From the NCBI RefSeq assembly GCF_040537815.1, contig NZ_JBEWSZ010000021.1:1-18623 (forward strand): a stretch of DNA of 18,623 nucleotides. Direction: 5' to 3'. This DNA is from Mesorhizobium shangrilense (GTDB lineage Bacteria; Pseudomonadota; Alphaproteobacteria; Rhizobiales; Rhizobiaceae). The position numbers were made by a program, and so were the translations under genes. Shown piece by piece: positions 9,401-17,709 of the stretch. The notes beneath the pieces were generated by a model, which saw only the letters and a program-made list of their open reading frames with translations, was not told the origin of the DNA and ran no database searches. Position 1 is the first letter of the stretch. Each line of letters opens with the position of its first letter.

Positions 9401-11230
9401 CGGGCGGCTTCCGCCGCGCCCCTCGGGAAAGCTCGTTAGATAGAGAACACCAAGATAGTGCTCGGGCCTTTCGAGTTCAGCAAGTACGGCCTCCCGGTCG
9501 CTTCCTTCAAGCTTCAAACCGCGCGCAAGCGACGCCATTCTTTCGTAGCGCCAAAGATGGAGCGGATGTGTCGGGAGGAGCACGGCCTTCCATGAACTTG
9601 TGTCAGCATCGACCCGCGTTTCAATCTGGACGACATCAAGCACCGCAACCGCTTCGAACAGTGTGCGGGTCCAGGCGTGATCAATTTCGTGCATCGCGTT
9701 GTGGTGCTCTGCGAGCTTGCCGTAGAATCGCTCCCAGGCGCGAACCAGTTCGGCGACTGCGCCGGCGAGTTCTGCCTTTCCGGCAATCGCCAGCATTGGT
9801 TGCTGAACGAGAATGTCCAAGGAAGAAAGAACAAGGTTCCTCGCGGCGACGATTTGGTCCCATAATCCGCAAAAATCTTCTGCGGAAGCACCCGCTCTTT
9901 GCAGTTCGACCTGCATTGGCTGGAGAATCGAACGAAGATCATAGGTTTCTCCGTCATGCGCGATCGTTGAAGTGCATGGCTGGAACAGAGCCGGATCGCA
10001 CTGACGATAGTCCGCAAGTGCCTCCTCAAACGACGTGGTTTCAGTCCGGTAGTATCCACCCCAAAAATCGGGGCTACAGAAAGCGCGGACCCACGTAAGG
10101 AAGCCGCGATCGAGAGGGAATTGAAACGGAAGCTCTTCACCACCGACTTCGTAGCTTCCCTTTACCTCTTCACTCTCTTGATCCAGAGCGTCCGCCAGCG
10201 CCGCTTCCACTCCCGCGACGATCTCTTCAAGTCGACTATCGTCGCCGTCAATCAGGGCGGAGCCACCATCAGCGGCGACCCCGGTATCGTCCCTTATCTC
10301 GGGAGCATCGGGAACAGGCTCTTCTGGGGGTTGATCGGGAGACGGAGTGCTCGGCTCATTGGTCGGAGGCTCGTCTTTAGCCGGCTTCACGAGTTTCTGT
10401 GCATCCTCAAACTCCAGCGCGCCGTAAGATGCCGAGTCTCCGGTACGGCGCAAGGCGTCCACGCGGGCGAGGATAATAAGGACTTCATCTCGCCGCGCTG
10501 TGTCGGCATCTTTCCGGGCTCGCCGGCGGATCGCGTCCAGTCGGCTTCCAGCCATGCTGGAAAGAGTCCTGGTCAGAGCGAAATTGCTATACATCCTTTC
10601 TGAAACGGAGCGGTCCGCACTCAGGAGATTTCGATCGGGCAGAAGACCAAGCCGTGGAAGGGCACGTCTCGGTGCATCGAGTTCGTTGTCGGCACGCGCT
10701 TCTTTCCATGCCGATAAAAAGTCAGCAATGCCGCTCAGTGAGACAAGCGGGGCCAGCTCCCTGGCCTCCAATAGAGCGTCGAGGAGATCCCTTTGCCGGG
10801 ACGTGGCGATAAGGCCCGCATCCGATGTCCGCGCCCAATCGATCAGGATCTCGGCCAGTTCCCGGGCCGTTGACTGCGGGAAGTGGGCCAAGGTGCTCAC
10901 GCCTGGATGGCGTCCAACCGCCAGCGCTATGATGCAAGGATGCGCAACCGGTTTGTTTCTCCAGTCCGCTGCAACATGCAAATCGGTCGTTGCGTAGCCC
11001 ACCGCAAGTCCAAGATTGTTAAGGCGCGCGCGGAAGTCGGCATCTGTAAGCTGGTATCCCACCAGCGCGAGCGACACTAGTTTGAGATTGAGCTTCATGC
11101 CTGCGAGGAGTTGCAGGAACCGCTCGACGTCCATCAGCGGCAATTCCTGGCAAAAGAGATGGCTGCCCCGATTGATTGCGGTGGCAACTCTGAGAGCGGT
11201 CGCCTGCGCGATATATTGTTCAGCGGTCAA
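6485..11230 (-). CDS. DptH-like protein: PD-(D/E)XK-like region plus C-terminal HerA/FtsK-type ATPase
   Basis: A 1581-aa protein. The C-terminal ATPase has Walker A GDLGTGKTQ at 1239-1247, Walker B MLLVDEAD at 1459-1466 and LLASQY at 1491-1496, the pattern of HerA/FtsK DNA pumps. Upstream, CDLLALR (Asp980) followed by VIEVKT (Glu997, Lys999), with a conserved-looking Glu964 before it, fits a PD-(D/E)XK nuclease core. Acidic, Pro-rich linkers occur at about 283-312 and 1135-1165. Size, layout and place as third gene after DptF- and DptG-like genes match DptH, the large subunit of phosphorothioate-dependent restriction. The start is TTG, overlapping the previous stop (TTGA), with GGGAG at 11237-11241 six bases upstream, so it is translationally coupled. 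DptH identity is inferred from architecture and gene order; another HerA-type defence ATPase remains possible. Confidence 0.7.
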   Translation of the reverse strand: MTAEQYIAQATALRVATAINRGSHLFCQELPLMDVERFLQLLAGMKLNLKLVSLALVGYQLTDADFRARLNNLGLAVGYATTDLHVAADWRNKPVAHPCIIALAVGRHPGVSTLAHFPQSTARELAEILIDWARTSDAGLIATSRQRDLLDALLEARELAPLVSLSGIADFLSAWKEARADNELDAPRRALPRLGLLPDRNLLSADRSVSERMYSNFALTRTLSSMAGSRLDAIRRRARKDADTARRDEVLIILARVDALRRTGDSASYGALEFEDAQKLVKPAKDEPPTNEPSTPSPDQPPEEPVPDAPEIRDDTGVAADGGSALIDGDDSRLEEIVAGVEAALADALDQESEEVKGSYEVGGEELPFQFPLDRGFLTWVRAFCSPDFWGGYYRTETTSFEEALADYRQCDPALFQPCTSTIAHDGETYDLRSILQPMQVELQRAGASAEDFCGLWDQIVAARNLVLSSLDILVQQPMLAIAGKAELAGAVAELVRAWERFYGKLAEHHNAMHEIDHAWTRTLFEAVAVLDVVQIETRVDADTSSWKAVLLPTHPLHLWRYERMASLARGLKLEGSDREAVLAELERPEHYLGVLYLTSFPEGRGGSRPLPVARNYRGLAVFENFKNAYSGLEGVEALQRCIRQFALIYVNHTQPLRIALLNPPDASRLLVRLLDALQLPRGANTTLLIDVYATPDHKNRLRDARRLSMTERDQLEEHIRNGRLRLRVHDELLPLDERLKRFRDAPVHIVAVFDEATTAMRRTPGGTNLLPMSPFAVRRRIEFQGIKKKVELQPSAEETVFRSFYDMVAKLEGAAKGGTPQASADAERMRHHIEEVLLDENPGAFWFFFADRALPSPGGIRAARILERQGRHRRAVCYDASYERLALLLRVPLDQFNLRFPPEELEELLQEGVALIGDGLVDLLKPDGQPDTARVRGLAGTLIAARDYKDRHPDSLLVSVDSELARLWLRLSRHGERCDLLALRNDGDDLVVEVIEVKTCGTGAEVARAEIDKARSQLSATLEAVRSGLQEDEEVPERSPLAAPRQEMLKEVFVHGCQSLTALPADRERWAEWLKALFGEGAASGASRLRGIVYAIELGHNSPPDESAVVDEPFTVLVRRIRETRIQELISSRRSPGQSGGDSGSDREPPVPPAKPIKPSFDSPRPVLGGVRAVVAPTRNASAIPPDAPLAKPAFDGLTKSQGIRFCVGESSGIGTPQNYYFHPSNTKLNQLNIGIVGDLGTGKTQLTKALIYQLTRAAEQNRGHAPKFLIFDYKRDYTKPDFVDAVGARVVKPHHIPLNLFDLGATGDHTIGARLGRVKFLNDVLQKIYGGIGPRQRNHLKTAVLQAYESASGGTPTLRDVLVEYEAIVGDKIDAPYSILSDLADLEIFVPNAADAITFREFFNGVVVIDLAALGIGEKERNMLLVMFLNLFYEYMQGLEKRPYIGETPQLRFIDSMLLVDEADNIMKFNFDVLRQILLQGREFGVGVLLASQYLSHFKTRETDYAEPLLTWFLHKVPNVTVRELDAIGLSNVGPSMIDRVKSLDVHQCLFKTLDVPGRFMRGTPFYELLNDPLRRNYG

Positions 11231-12573
11231 AGTATGCTCCCGACTTCGGTCGAACAGAGAACGAGACCATCGGAGGGCTCCACCGCTAAGCTAAGACTTT
11301 TCAACCGATCAACGAACGCAGATGCATTGGCGCGCAGGTCTTCCTCATCGAAGCCAAAGTATCCCTGCTCTCTGAGTGCCGGGAGATCGTCGGCATTTCC
11401 CCCGATCACGACGCGCCATACGTCGGTCAGGCGCCGGCAGACATCATCGAACGGCAAGGCGTCATGAGGGTCTTCATTCAGTACACTAAGCATAAGAACG
11501 CGCAGAGTGTCGGGCTGGAGCTCCAAATGCTTGTCGTTCACGCGCGACGCGCGGGGCTGCGCATAGCCCATCCTCAATGCGAGGTCCGAAAAATGCGTCT
11601 CCAGAAATGCAAAATCAAAATCGTCCTCAAGAACCTGGTTCTGTTTATTTCTCTTGTTGAACAGATGGCCTGCGATTGGATCGGGCGCGAAGCGCCCCAG
11701 CCCGGAGAACTCCCGGTAAGATTGGCCTACGATCTCCCGAAGTCGCGCGTAGGAGGCTTTGCTCTGGAGGCGGGTGCGTTCGCCCTTTGAGCCAGAGAAG
11801 TCAAAAAACATGAGCGGCGCAGCAGCCTGAGTTCCAGCAGCCGTCTTAACGATGTAGTTCATCAGCCATGCCAGGAGACCGATGATATAGAACCGCACTC
11901 TTTTGTAGTGGCCATACCTCGCTGCATTTTGGCACATCCGCGCGAGCGCGGCTGTTTCCGCGTGCATTAAAGCGGCGATGGCATCGAGCCTTTCCGACGT
12001 CAGCTCCCCGAATCGCGCTTCGTACTGCGTTTTGAGGTCCTTTTCTCGCGCCACCTCTTGTCCGATCAAAGGCTCAATGAAATGTTCTAGGGTTCGTGCC
12101 GGCTCGGCGGCAAGCACACGACCAACTTCTAGGACCGACCGTCCAATTTCAGTCTTTTCAAGCACGGCAACAGTGAAAAATCCGGCATACCCGTCCGTGC
12201 GATCTTCAATCGTCAGAACGCGAGGCGAAATGAAAGTGTAGTCATTACCTTTCGGTCGATAAGGCTTGAACGCCGGATACATGGCGTCATCGTTATTGAC
12301 AATGCCATTGACCTGAATTCGCAGTAGTTCGACAGCCGCTTGCTGCATCGTTGTTGAAATCAGTCCGTTGGTCTTTAACGTCTCCATCACAGCTTCAGGC
12401 CGGTACGAAGCGAGAAGCCCTTTATTAGCCTTAACGACGGCTACATGGTTTAGAAGCTCATTTGCGAAAACGTTCCCCGTCAAAGCTATGAAAAAGCCGG
12501 AAGCGAAATGTGCCGGCTTCATACGAAGGGGCTCATAGCCGAAGGCTTGCAGGTGTGCCGTATGTTTGTTCAT
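11227..12573 (-). CDS. DptG-like protein of restriction complex
   Basis: A 448-aa protein between the DptF-like and DptH-like genes, where dptG stands in Dnd restriction operons, and of about the expected size. DptG has no known enzymatic motif, and none is seen here. A hydrophobic run, YIIGLLAWLMNYIV at about 229-242, could be a buried helix or a membrane helix. The C-terminus (about 350-445) alternates helices and ends in a pattern suggesting a small winged-helix-like or degraded helix domain. The ATG start has AGGG six bases upstream and lies 19 bases after the previous stop. Its own stop overlaps the TTG start of the dptH-like gene. The assignment is mainly positional and should be read as a DptG-like candidate; no frameshift is visible. 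Confidence 0.6.
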   Translation of the reverse strand: MNKHTAHLQAFGYEPLRMKPAHFASGFFIALTGNVFANELLNHVAVVKANKGLLASYRPEAVMETLKTNGLISTTMQQAAVELLRIQVNGIVNNDDAMYPAFKPYRPKGNDYTFISPRVLTIEDRTDGYAGFFTVAVLEKTEIGRSVLEVGRVLAAEPARTLEHFIEPLIGQEVAREKDLKTQYEARFGELTSERLDAIAALMHAETAALARMCQNAARYGHYKRVRFYIIGLLAWLMNYIVKTAAGTQAAAPLMFFDFSGSKGERTRLQSKASYARLREIVGQSYREFSGLGRFAPDPIAGHLFNKRNKQNQVLEDDFDFAFLETHFSDLALRMGYAQPRASRVNDKHLELQPDTLRVLMLSVLNEDPHDALPFDDVCRRLTDVWRVVIGGNADDLPALREQGYFGFDEEDLRANASAFVDRLKSLSLAVEPSDGLVLCSTEVGSIL

Positions 12574-12592
12574 CGCATGCCCTGTCCGCGGT

Positions 12593-15500
12593 CTATAGCC
12601 GTCTTACTGCGTCATAACGCGCGTAGTCGGGCGTCATCTGTATGACGGCAGGCAGTACGTGCTCGGCGTTGTAAATGAGGAACTCAAAACTCTGCTCCGG
12701 CGCGGCTCCCCGTAGACGGTCAATGAAGGAATCAAGCCTGTTGAGTTCGCCGGGATTTATGAGGTGCCTAGGCAAGCCTTGCTCGATCGACATCAGTGTC
12801 CCATAGAGCTCGGCATCGATCCGCAGCGACAATTCGACAGACATCTCGCCGTTTAGCGACATAACACCGAGAAGCAGGTGGTCGGGTGCATAGTCAAAGA
12901 CATCCGATAGTCCCGCCTGCGGGCTCGGGCGTCTCAGTCGAAGACGGCTGCGAGGGATCGATTCATTGGCGACATAGCTCGCGGTTGGCTGCTCATCCAG
13001 CCTATGCCCGACCCACAGAAATAGCTTCTCGCGGATCCCTTCAAATTCAGTGGGCAGATAGCATCGATTGATTGCGCCGATCAACTTCTGAAGGTGGAGG
13101 GCATCGCTGACGCTATCGCTCAAGATCTGGTGGAATGCACCATGGGAGCTGTCATCTAGCGAAAAGACGTTCTCCTCTCCCCCTTGGACATGTTCAAAAT
13201 AGAATCTGCGCTTTATCGCCGCGAAGCGGTTACGGTATTTGTCACGGCCCTGTTCCCGCAATCCGGCCATGGCTAGCCGTGCGGGTATCGGCTCCGGAAG
13301 CTCTCCATCGACCTGCCAATCACCCGCATACGTGCCGTTCGGCGTCTCCAATTTCCTGTCCAGCTGGGGATGGGTCACGCCGGCTGGGTCGGCGAAACGT
13401 CTCAGCAATTCTGTGAGGGGGAAGCGCGGATCGAGCTCGAAAAGTCTTTCCGAATACCATGTGCGCTCGGCGCCGGCGGTTTCGGGTTCATCTGCGCTTC
13501 CGAATAAGAGCCTGGCACATAATATCCAAAGCTCACGTACTGTCGCCCGTCCGCCCGCTGATATCACGCGACTGAACAGGGCCAAGAGGCGCCTGCGAAC
13601 TTCTTTGTTTGATAAGTGACGATAGTTGAATGAAAAATTCGAATCCACGCCCGATTGGGCATAGCGCTGAATTGCGGGGCTGTTCAGCATCCGGTCCAGA
13701 GCTTGACCGGCAAAGCCGACCGACAGTGGGTTGCGGAGCGAAAGATCGACGAGGATCAACTTCTCGCTAGAGTTCATAGAGGTCTGCTCTAGGCCGTAGA
13801 CAACGCGTTCGCCCCACTGCCTTTCGATCTCGACAGACAAGTCGGGCAGACCCCGGCGAAGTTCTTGCCGCAAACGGTATAGCGGATATTGGTTGACGGC
13901 CAGAATCATAGCCTTGCCAGCGTGACGGGCTTGGCGCCAACGCTCGACGATTGGGCGGACGCCGTCCTCCCGTGTCATTATTGCGGTTGCATCGAAAGCA
14001 AAGTCAAAGTTTGCCGCGTCTGTCCCCAACCGTTGCTGGATGGCCCGCGCAAGGTGGGTTTTGCCATCACCAGCGTTGCCGGTAAGCACGATTGAATATC
14101 CTTGGCGTGCTCTTTCGAGAAGTCGATCCTCAAGCTTTGTCTTGAGATGAAGGCGCGCAAAATCAGCGTCACCTAGCCCTTCGGAAATTGCATTCGGACC
14201 GGCTTGCGCCAACTTGCGCCAGAGCGAAAGCTCGTCGCCGTCGCTCGGACTCTGCGTCCCTCCATTGGGCGGAACTTCTTCCGATTGAAGAGAGCCGGTA
14301 TCGACGGACTGGATGGGCAATTGTGAGCTGAGCAACCACGGACCCGATCTGGCCAAAGCCTCCCACGATGCGTCATGCTCGATTCGTTGGGCAAGCCACC
14401 GCCGACGCCAGAAATCGGCTATCTTTTCGCTTGCGTCAAGGAAGCGCTCCGGGTGTTCAACGTAATTGGGCACCGTTTTAGTAAGCCCACAGAGATAGGA
14501 ACCTGCTCCGGGAAATAATGGAGCCCCATATATCCGGCGCTCCTGATGGTGCAACAGCACTAACCCAGAATTGAATCCAAGTGCGTCTAATCCCGAGCGT
14601 AACTTTCGAAGCCGTGGGCTGGCCCCTTCGCCAAATACACCGTTGACATCCCTGTATCCCCGCTGCTGCCGCATGACGACCTCGACGGAGCGAACCGTCT
14701 CATCCGAAAATTGCACCGTACCGTAACCAGAAGTCGCGCCCAAATAACTGTAGCGAATCTCGGCCTGCTCGTCGGATATGACACCCGCGGGCAATCGGAG
14801 TCTTTCGTATTGGCTGCTACCATGGGAGAAAAGGCTGGTTGTGCCCAGCCAAACCAGCGTGCTGTCCGGCGAAACGGGCTCGTTCTTAAGTTGGGAACGT
14901 ATGATGGTTGGCTCGGAACCGTAGCGCTGCTTGTAGTCCGCGGCGATCTTGGGACTCAGAAGCATTAAAGCCACAAGCTTACCGCCGAGCATGTGGCTAT
15001 AGGGGGCAACGGCGCCGCAGGTGGTAATTTCGAGGATATTGGTTCCAATTCGCCGGCTTTTCGCAGCGCTCATTGCGGTATTCACGGCCGTCCGAATATC
15101 TTCGCTCTCAAGTGCGCTGATCGCGCGGGCCGGATCGCAGAGCAAACCCTGATAGGCCAGAAGCACGCGCTGAGCATCAAGAAGACGCGAAAGCTCGAAC
15201 GCACGCTTCTTTCGCACGAGCATGCGACGAGAATCGTGAACACGTTTGTTCGTTGTGTGCTTTGCTTCAAGCTGCAGCACTTCGTCACCGACCGGCGCAT
15301 CACTCCAGGGATCGTGGAGCAATGACAGGTCATACGAATCGTCGTCGCCTTGCGAGAGGGCAACCTGACGCTGATCTGCAAACTCCTGACTCATGCGCCG
15401 CAGGCGGTCGATGACAGCGTCAGTCGGGGCCCTAACTTCCTCTTCAGTCATGAGACCGCTTATCTCAATTTCGCCGACAGCCTCGTCAATTCCATTGAGG

Positions 15501-16468
15501 AGCCATTCTTGCACCAACTTCAAAATAGCAATTTTGTTCTCGTTCCTCGGATCTGTCTTCGTCGGCAGGGAGGGGCGCAGCCAATTATAGAGGCCCTGAA
15601 CCTCTAATAAGGGGTCGGTGCGCTCCAACTCACGCCGCCGCTTCGCCGGAGCGAACAGAGCGGTAAGAGCAACCGTTAGCCCACGCGTACTCCACCCGAT
15701 GCGCGCATCCCGTGGAACCATTTGGACGGCGCAATTGCTGAGGGCCGCGATGCCGATAACGGCATGCGAAGGGTGTGCGGCGTCCCGCACAACGTAAAGA
15801 AGCTTGCGACCGGGAATGGGAGTTTGAGGGATCGACCATGTGTACCGAAAGTACCGCCAGATATCCTGAAGCAAGATTCCCGTTTGCTCGTCTCTGACAC
15901 CGGCTTCGACAAGCTGAAGATACGGGCGGACTGCCGTGCTGAGTGCGTCGAATCTTGCCTGGCCACCGGCTGGGTGCGACCGGGAGGCTTCGAGCCGGGA
16001 ATGCAGCTCTGCTCCATCCGCAATGAGCGTTCGGATTGACCTATGTTTGGTGGAGACTGAGGGGCGCTCCATTTGCCGGATAAATGCGCGGACGCTTTTG
16101 TCCTCAAATTGTTGCTGTACCCGAGGTCTAAGTTCCTTGCGGATCGCATCCTTTCGCGCACGAGCTTGCTCGGGTGTTACGACGCTCTCGTCTTGCGGTC
16201 TGGGCGAATGCAGTTCCAAACCGTAGCCGCTCTCAACAAGGGCCCATCGCAGCTGTGCAAGATCGCCAAGCACTCTGATGCAGGCCGCATATCTGTCAGT
16301 CTGGCCGTTAAGTTCCGGAAGAGAGGACGCGCGTGCGGCTTCGGTCTCAACAATCGCACTGATCCGCCGGGAGTTGCCCTCCTCCTGCCGATCAGAAATT
16401 TGCCGGGCCACGCTGAAAAAGCGCTTTTCGGCGAGTCCTTCGAGATTGGGGTCTAGGGGAATTATCAT
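12593..16468 (-). CDS. DruA-like (DUF4338) domain fused to DptF-like P-loop ATPase
   Basis: First gene of the - operon, 1291 aa. Residues about 140-690 carry marks I associate with DUF4338/DruA proteins: GRKLLYVVRD at 220-229, RDARIGWS at 253-260 and YSHMLGGKLVALMLLSP at 490-506. DruA is a core protein of type I Druantia phage defence; its biochemistry is uncertain. A low-complexity Ser/Pro/Asp-rich linker (about 715-748) leads to an ATPase with Walker A GNAGDGKTH at 797-805 and ILAVNQY at 855-861 near the expected Walker B, then a long helical C-terminus. DptF, the ATPase of Dnd restriction, is normally only about 500-600 aa, so the N-terminal half is extra. ATG 16468 is the first start after an in-frame stop (16481-16483), but its ribosome site is weak: the nearest GGAG is 18 bases upstream. 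The fusion is read directly from one uninterrupted frame; both domain names are recognition by eye. Confidence 0.65.
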   Translation of the reverse strand: MIIPLDPNLEGLAEKRFFSVARQISDRQEEGNSRRISAIVETEAARASSLPELNGQTDRYAACIRVLGDLAQLRWALVESGYGLELHSPRPQDESVVTPEQARARKDAIRKELRPRVQQQFEDKSVRAFIRQMERPSVSTKHRSIRTLIADGAELHSRLEASRSHPAGGQARFDALSTAVRPYLQLVEAGVRDEQTGILLQDIWRYFRYTWSIPQTPIPGRKLLYVVRDAAHPSHAVIGIAALSNCAVQMVPRDARIGWSTRGLTVALTALFAPAKRRRELERTDPLLEVQGLYNWLRPSLPTKTDPRNENKIAILKLVQEWLLNGIDEAVGEIEISGLMTEEEVRAPTDAVIDRLRRMSQEFADQRQVALSQGDDDSYDLSLLHDPWSDAPVGDEVLQLEAKHTTNKRVHDSRRMLVRKKRAFELSRLLDAQRVLLAYQGLLCDPARAISALESEDIRTAVNTAMSAAKSRRIGTNILEITTCGAVAPYSHMLGGKLVALMLLSPKIAADYKQRYGSEPTIIRSQLKNEPVSPDSTLVWLGTTSLFSHGSSQYERLRLPAGVISDEQAEIRYSYLGATSGYGTVQFSDETVRSVEVVMRQQRGYRDVNGVFGEGASPRLRKLRSGLDALGFNSGLVLLHHQERRIYGAPLFPGAGSYLCGLTKTVPNYVEHPERFLDASEKIADFWRRRWLAQRIEHDASWEALARSGPWLLSSQLPIQSVDTGSLQSEEVPPNGGTQSPSDGDELSLWRKLAQAGPNAISEGLGDADFARLHLKTKLEDRLLERARQGYSIVLTGNAGDGKTHLARAIQQRLGTDAANFDFAFDATAIMTREDGVRPIVERWRQARHAGKAMILAVNQYPLYRLRQELRRGLPDLSVEIERQWGERVVYGLEQTSMNSSEKLILVDLSLRNPLSVGFAGQALDRMLNSPAIQRYAQSGVDSNFSFNYRHLSNKEVRRRLLALFSRVISAGGRATVRELWILCARLLFGSADEPETAGAERTWYSERLFELDPRFPLTELLRRFADPAGVTHPQLDRKLETPNGTYAGDWQVDGELPEPIPARLAMAGLREQGRDKYRNRFAAIKRRFYFEHVQGGEENVFSLDDSSHGAFHQILSDSVSDALHLQKLIGAINRCYLPTEFEGIREKLFLWVGHRLDEQPTASYVANESIPRSRLRLRRPSPQAGLSDVFDYAPDHLLLGVMSLNGEMSVELSLRIDAELYGTLMSIEQGLPRHLINPGELNRLDSFIDRLRGAAPEQSFEFLIYNAEHVLPAVIQMTPDYARYDAVRRL

Positions 16469-16923
16469 CGGCGAAACACGTCATGACTCCAGACGGCAGC
16501 CGAATTCACTCCACTAGTCCGATGGTTGCGACTCGACGCGTAGCCCCCCGGGAGCGCCGTGACCGGCGACCGCCAACTTGTTGGCGATATTGCGGCAGTT
16601 AGACCACCGCATCCACACCTTAGTGACTCCGGAACGGGACCGAAAGGTCCGAATGCAACTTTTCACCGAAACATCGTGGCTGTGGCCGCCGAACCGTTGG
16701 AGGGTGCGAAGACGCAAGGTTCTTTGCCCAAAAAGGTCGGCACAGCCCTCAAGTGTCCGAAGCCTTGCACCGAATGGGAGGCGCTATCTCGCCGCGCCAT
16801 CAGCGCTTATGCCCTCTAGATCGCAGGGTTCCCCAAACGAAAGAGCTCAATCCGATACTGGACGCGCAATGGGGCTTCAAAAAAGCGGCCTAGAGTGACG
16901 GCTTCAGCTCAAACCGGCGAAAG
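16469..16923. other. Leader and intergenic tract upstream of the dptF-like operon
   Basis: No convincing gene. The part nearest the operon should contain its promoter and holds a 16-bp palindrome described separately. The rest is GC-rich, with short frames on both strands that I do not recognise. No tRNA or repeat array was seen. Confidence 0.5.
16571..16586. promoter_or_regulatory. 16-bp perfect palindrome, candidate operator
   Basis: CGCCAAC-TT-GTTGGCG has 7-bp arms that are exact reverse complements. It lies 103 bases upstream of the start of the dptF-like gene, a usual place for a dimeric repressor or activator. It could also form a small RNA hairpin in a leader. No regulator gene is recognisable nearby. 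Confidence 0.4.
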
Positions 16924-17631
16924 CTACATCGTCTTCCTGTTCGCTAAGGTTGGAAATGGTGTGATCGACCAATCAATCAGGTCGACGGCATGCTGAAGTA
17001 TCGCCTCGGTCTCAGCAAAGCCGGGTGAAGCGGCGATGACATGTCCGATGCAGTCTCGGATATCGCCTTTCCTGACGATCGGCGTCTTGGGTGCAACATA
17101 GAATACCTCGGCGACGCCTGGTACAGCAGCCGCCCGAGTGTCGCCACCGATCCAATCGAGGGTGCCATCGCGATCAGGAACCAGGATCCGCGTGGCCGCA
17201 GTGTGCGAATGCCTTCTGCGCAAATTCCATTCATCGCCGATGACAAGCTTGATGTGCTCGGTGATGAGATCGCCGCAAGGAGCTGACGTTGAGCGAATTT
17301 GTCGTAGCACCGTTCAATCGATGCGGGGTTCGGTCCCGGCAGATCGAAATATCGGCAGAGCTTGCCAACTGTCGCATGGACCGGATGCCAAGGGCTGGTA
17401 ATGCCAGCAATGTCATAGGTCGCGCGCAGCTGGGAACATTCGTGGATCAGCGCATCGAGATTGTCTGTGTCGACACGGATTGCTTCAATCCTTTCCGCCG
17501 CAAGATAGTCGTACCGCTGGTTCGGCCGACAGGGTAATTGGATGAAGACCAAGACGCTGGGCCGCTTTGACGTATAGCAGACCATTACCCCTTGGATGGC
17601 CTTCAACCAGGATGAGCGCTGTTCTTGCCAT
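16924..17631 (-). pseudogene. ATP-grasp ligase-type protein, frameshifted and internally deleted
   Basis: Three frame segments together resemble an ATP-grasp protein. The first starts at ATG 17631 behind GGAGGG and reads MARTALILVEGHPRGNGLLY..., ending near LSAEP at about 17520. The second continues in another frame with RYDYLAAERIEAIRVDTDNL and DKFAQRQLLAA down to about 17270. The third, in a further frame, holds the C-terminal pattern VPGVAEVFYV...GDIRDCIGHVIAASPG and stops at 16924. Family members are usually about 400 aa; roughly 150-200 residues of the ATP-binding core between segments two and three are missing. So there are at least two frame changes plus a deletion, and no functional product is expected. 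ATP-grasp enzymes join carboxylates to amines or thiols using ATP; the substrate of this one cannot be told. Confidence 0.8.
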
Positions 17632-17709
17632 TGGCTGTTGACCCTCCGTTGCGTGCTGTGCAGCGATCCGAGGGTAAATCGGCTTTAGCTTTTCTAGCCG
17701 CGCGTGACC

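Noticed and set aside
11845..11890. Membrane anchor in the DptG-like protein
   Set aside because: A single hydrophobic run at residues about 229-242 is short and flanked by amphipathic helices, so a buried helix is at least as likely.
3321..16468. dndA-E or ssp phosphorothioate modification genes
   Set aside because: None of the five proteins shows cysteine desulfurase, PAPS-reductase-like or DndD SMC-like features, so modification genes are absent from this window.
16401..16484. Small leader frame from ATG 16484 overlapping the dptF-like start
   Set aside because: GGAG is only two bases from that ATG and the roughly 30-codon product has no recognisable features.
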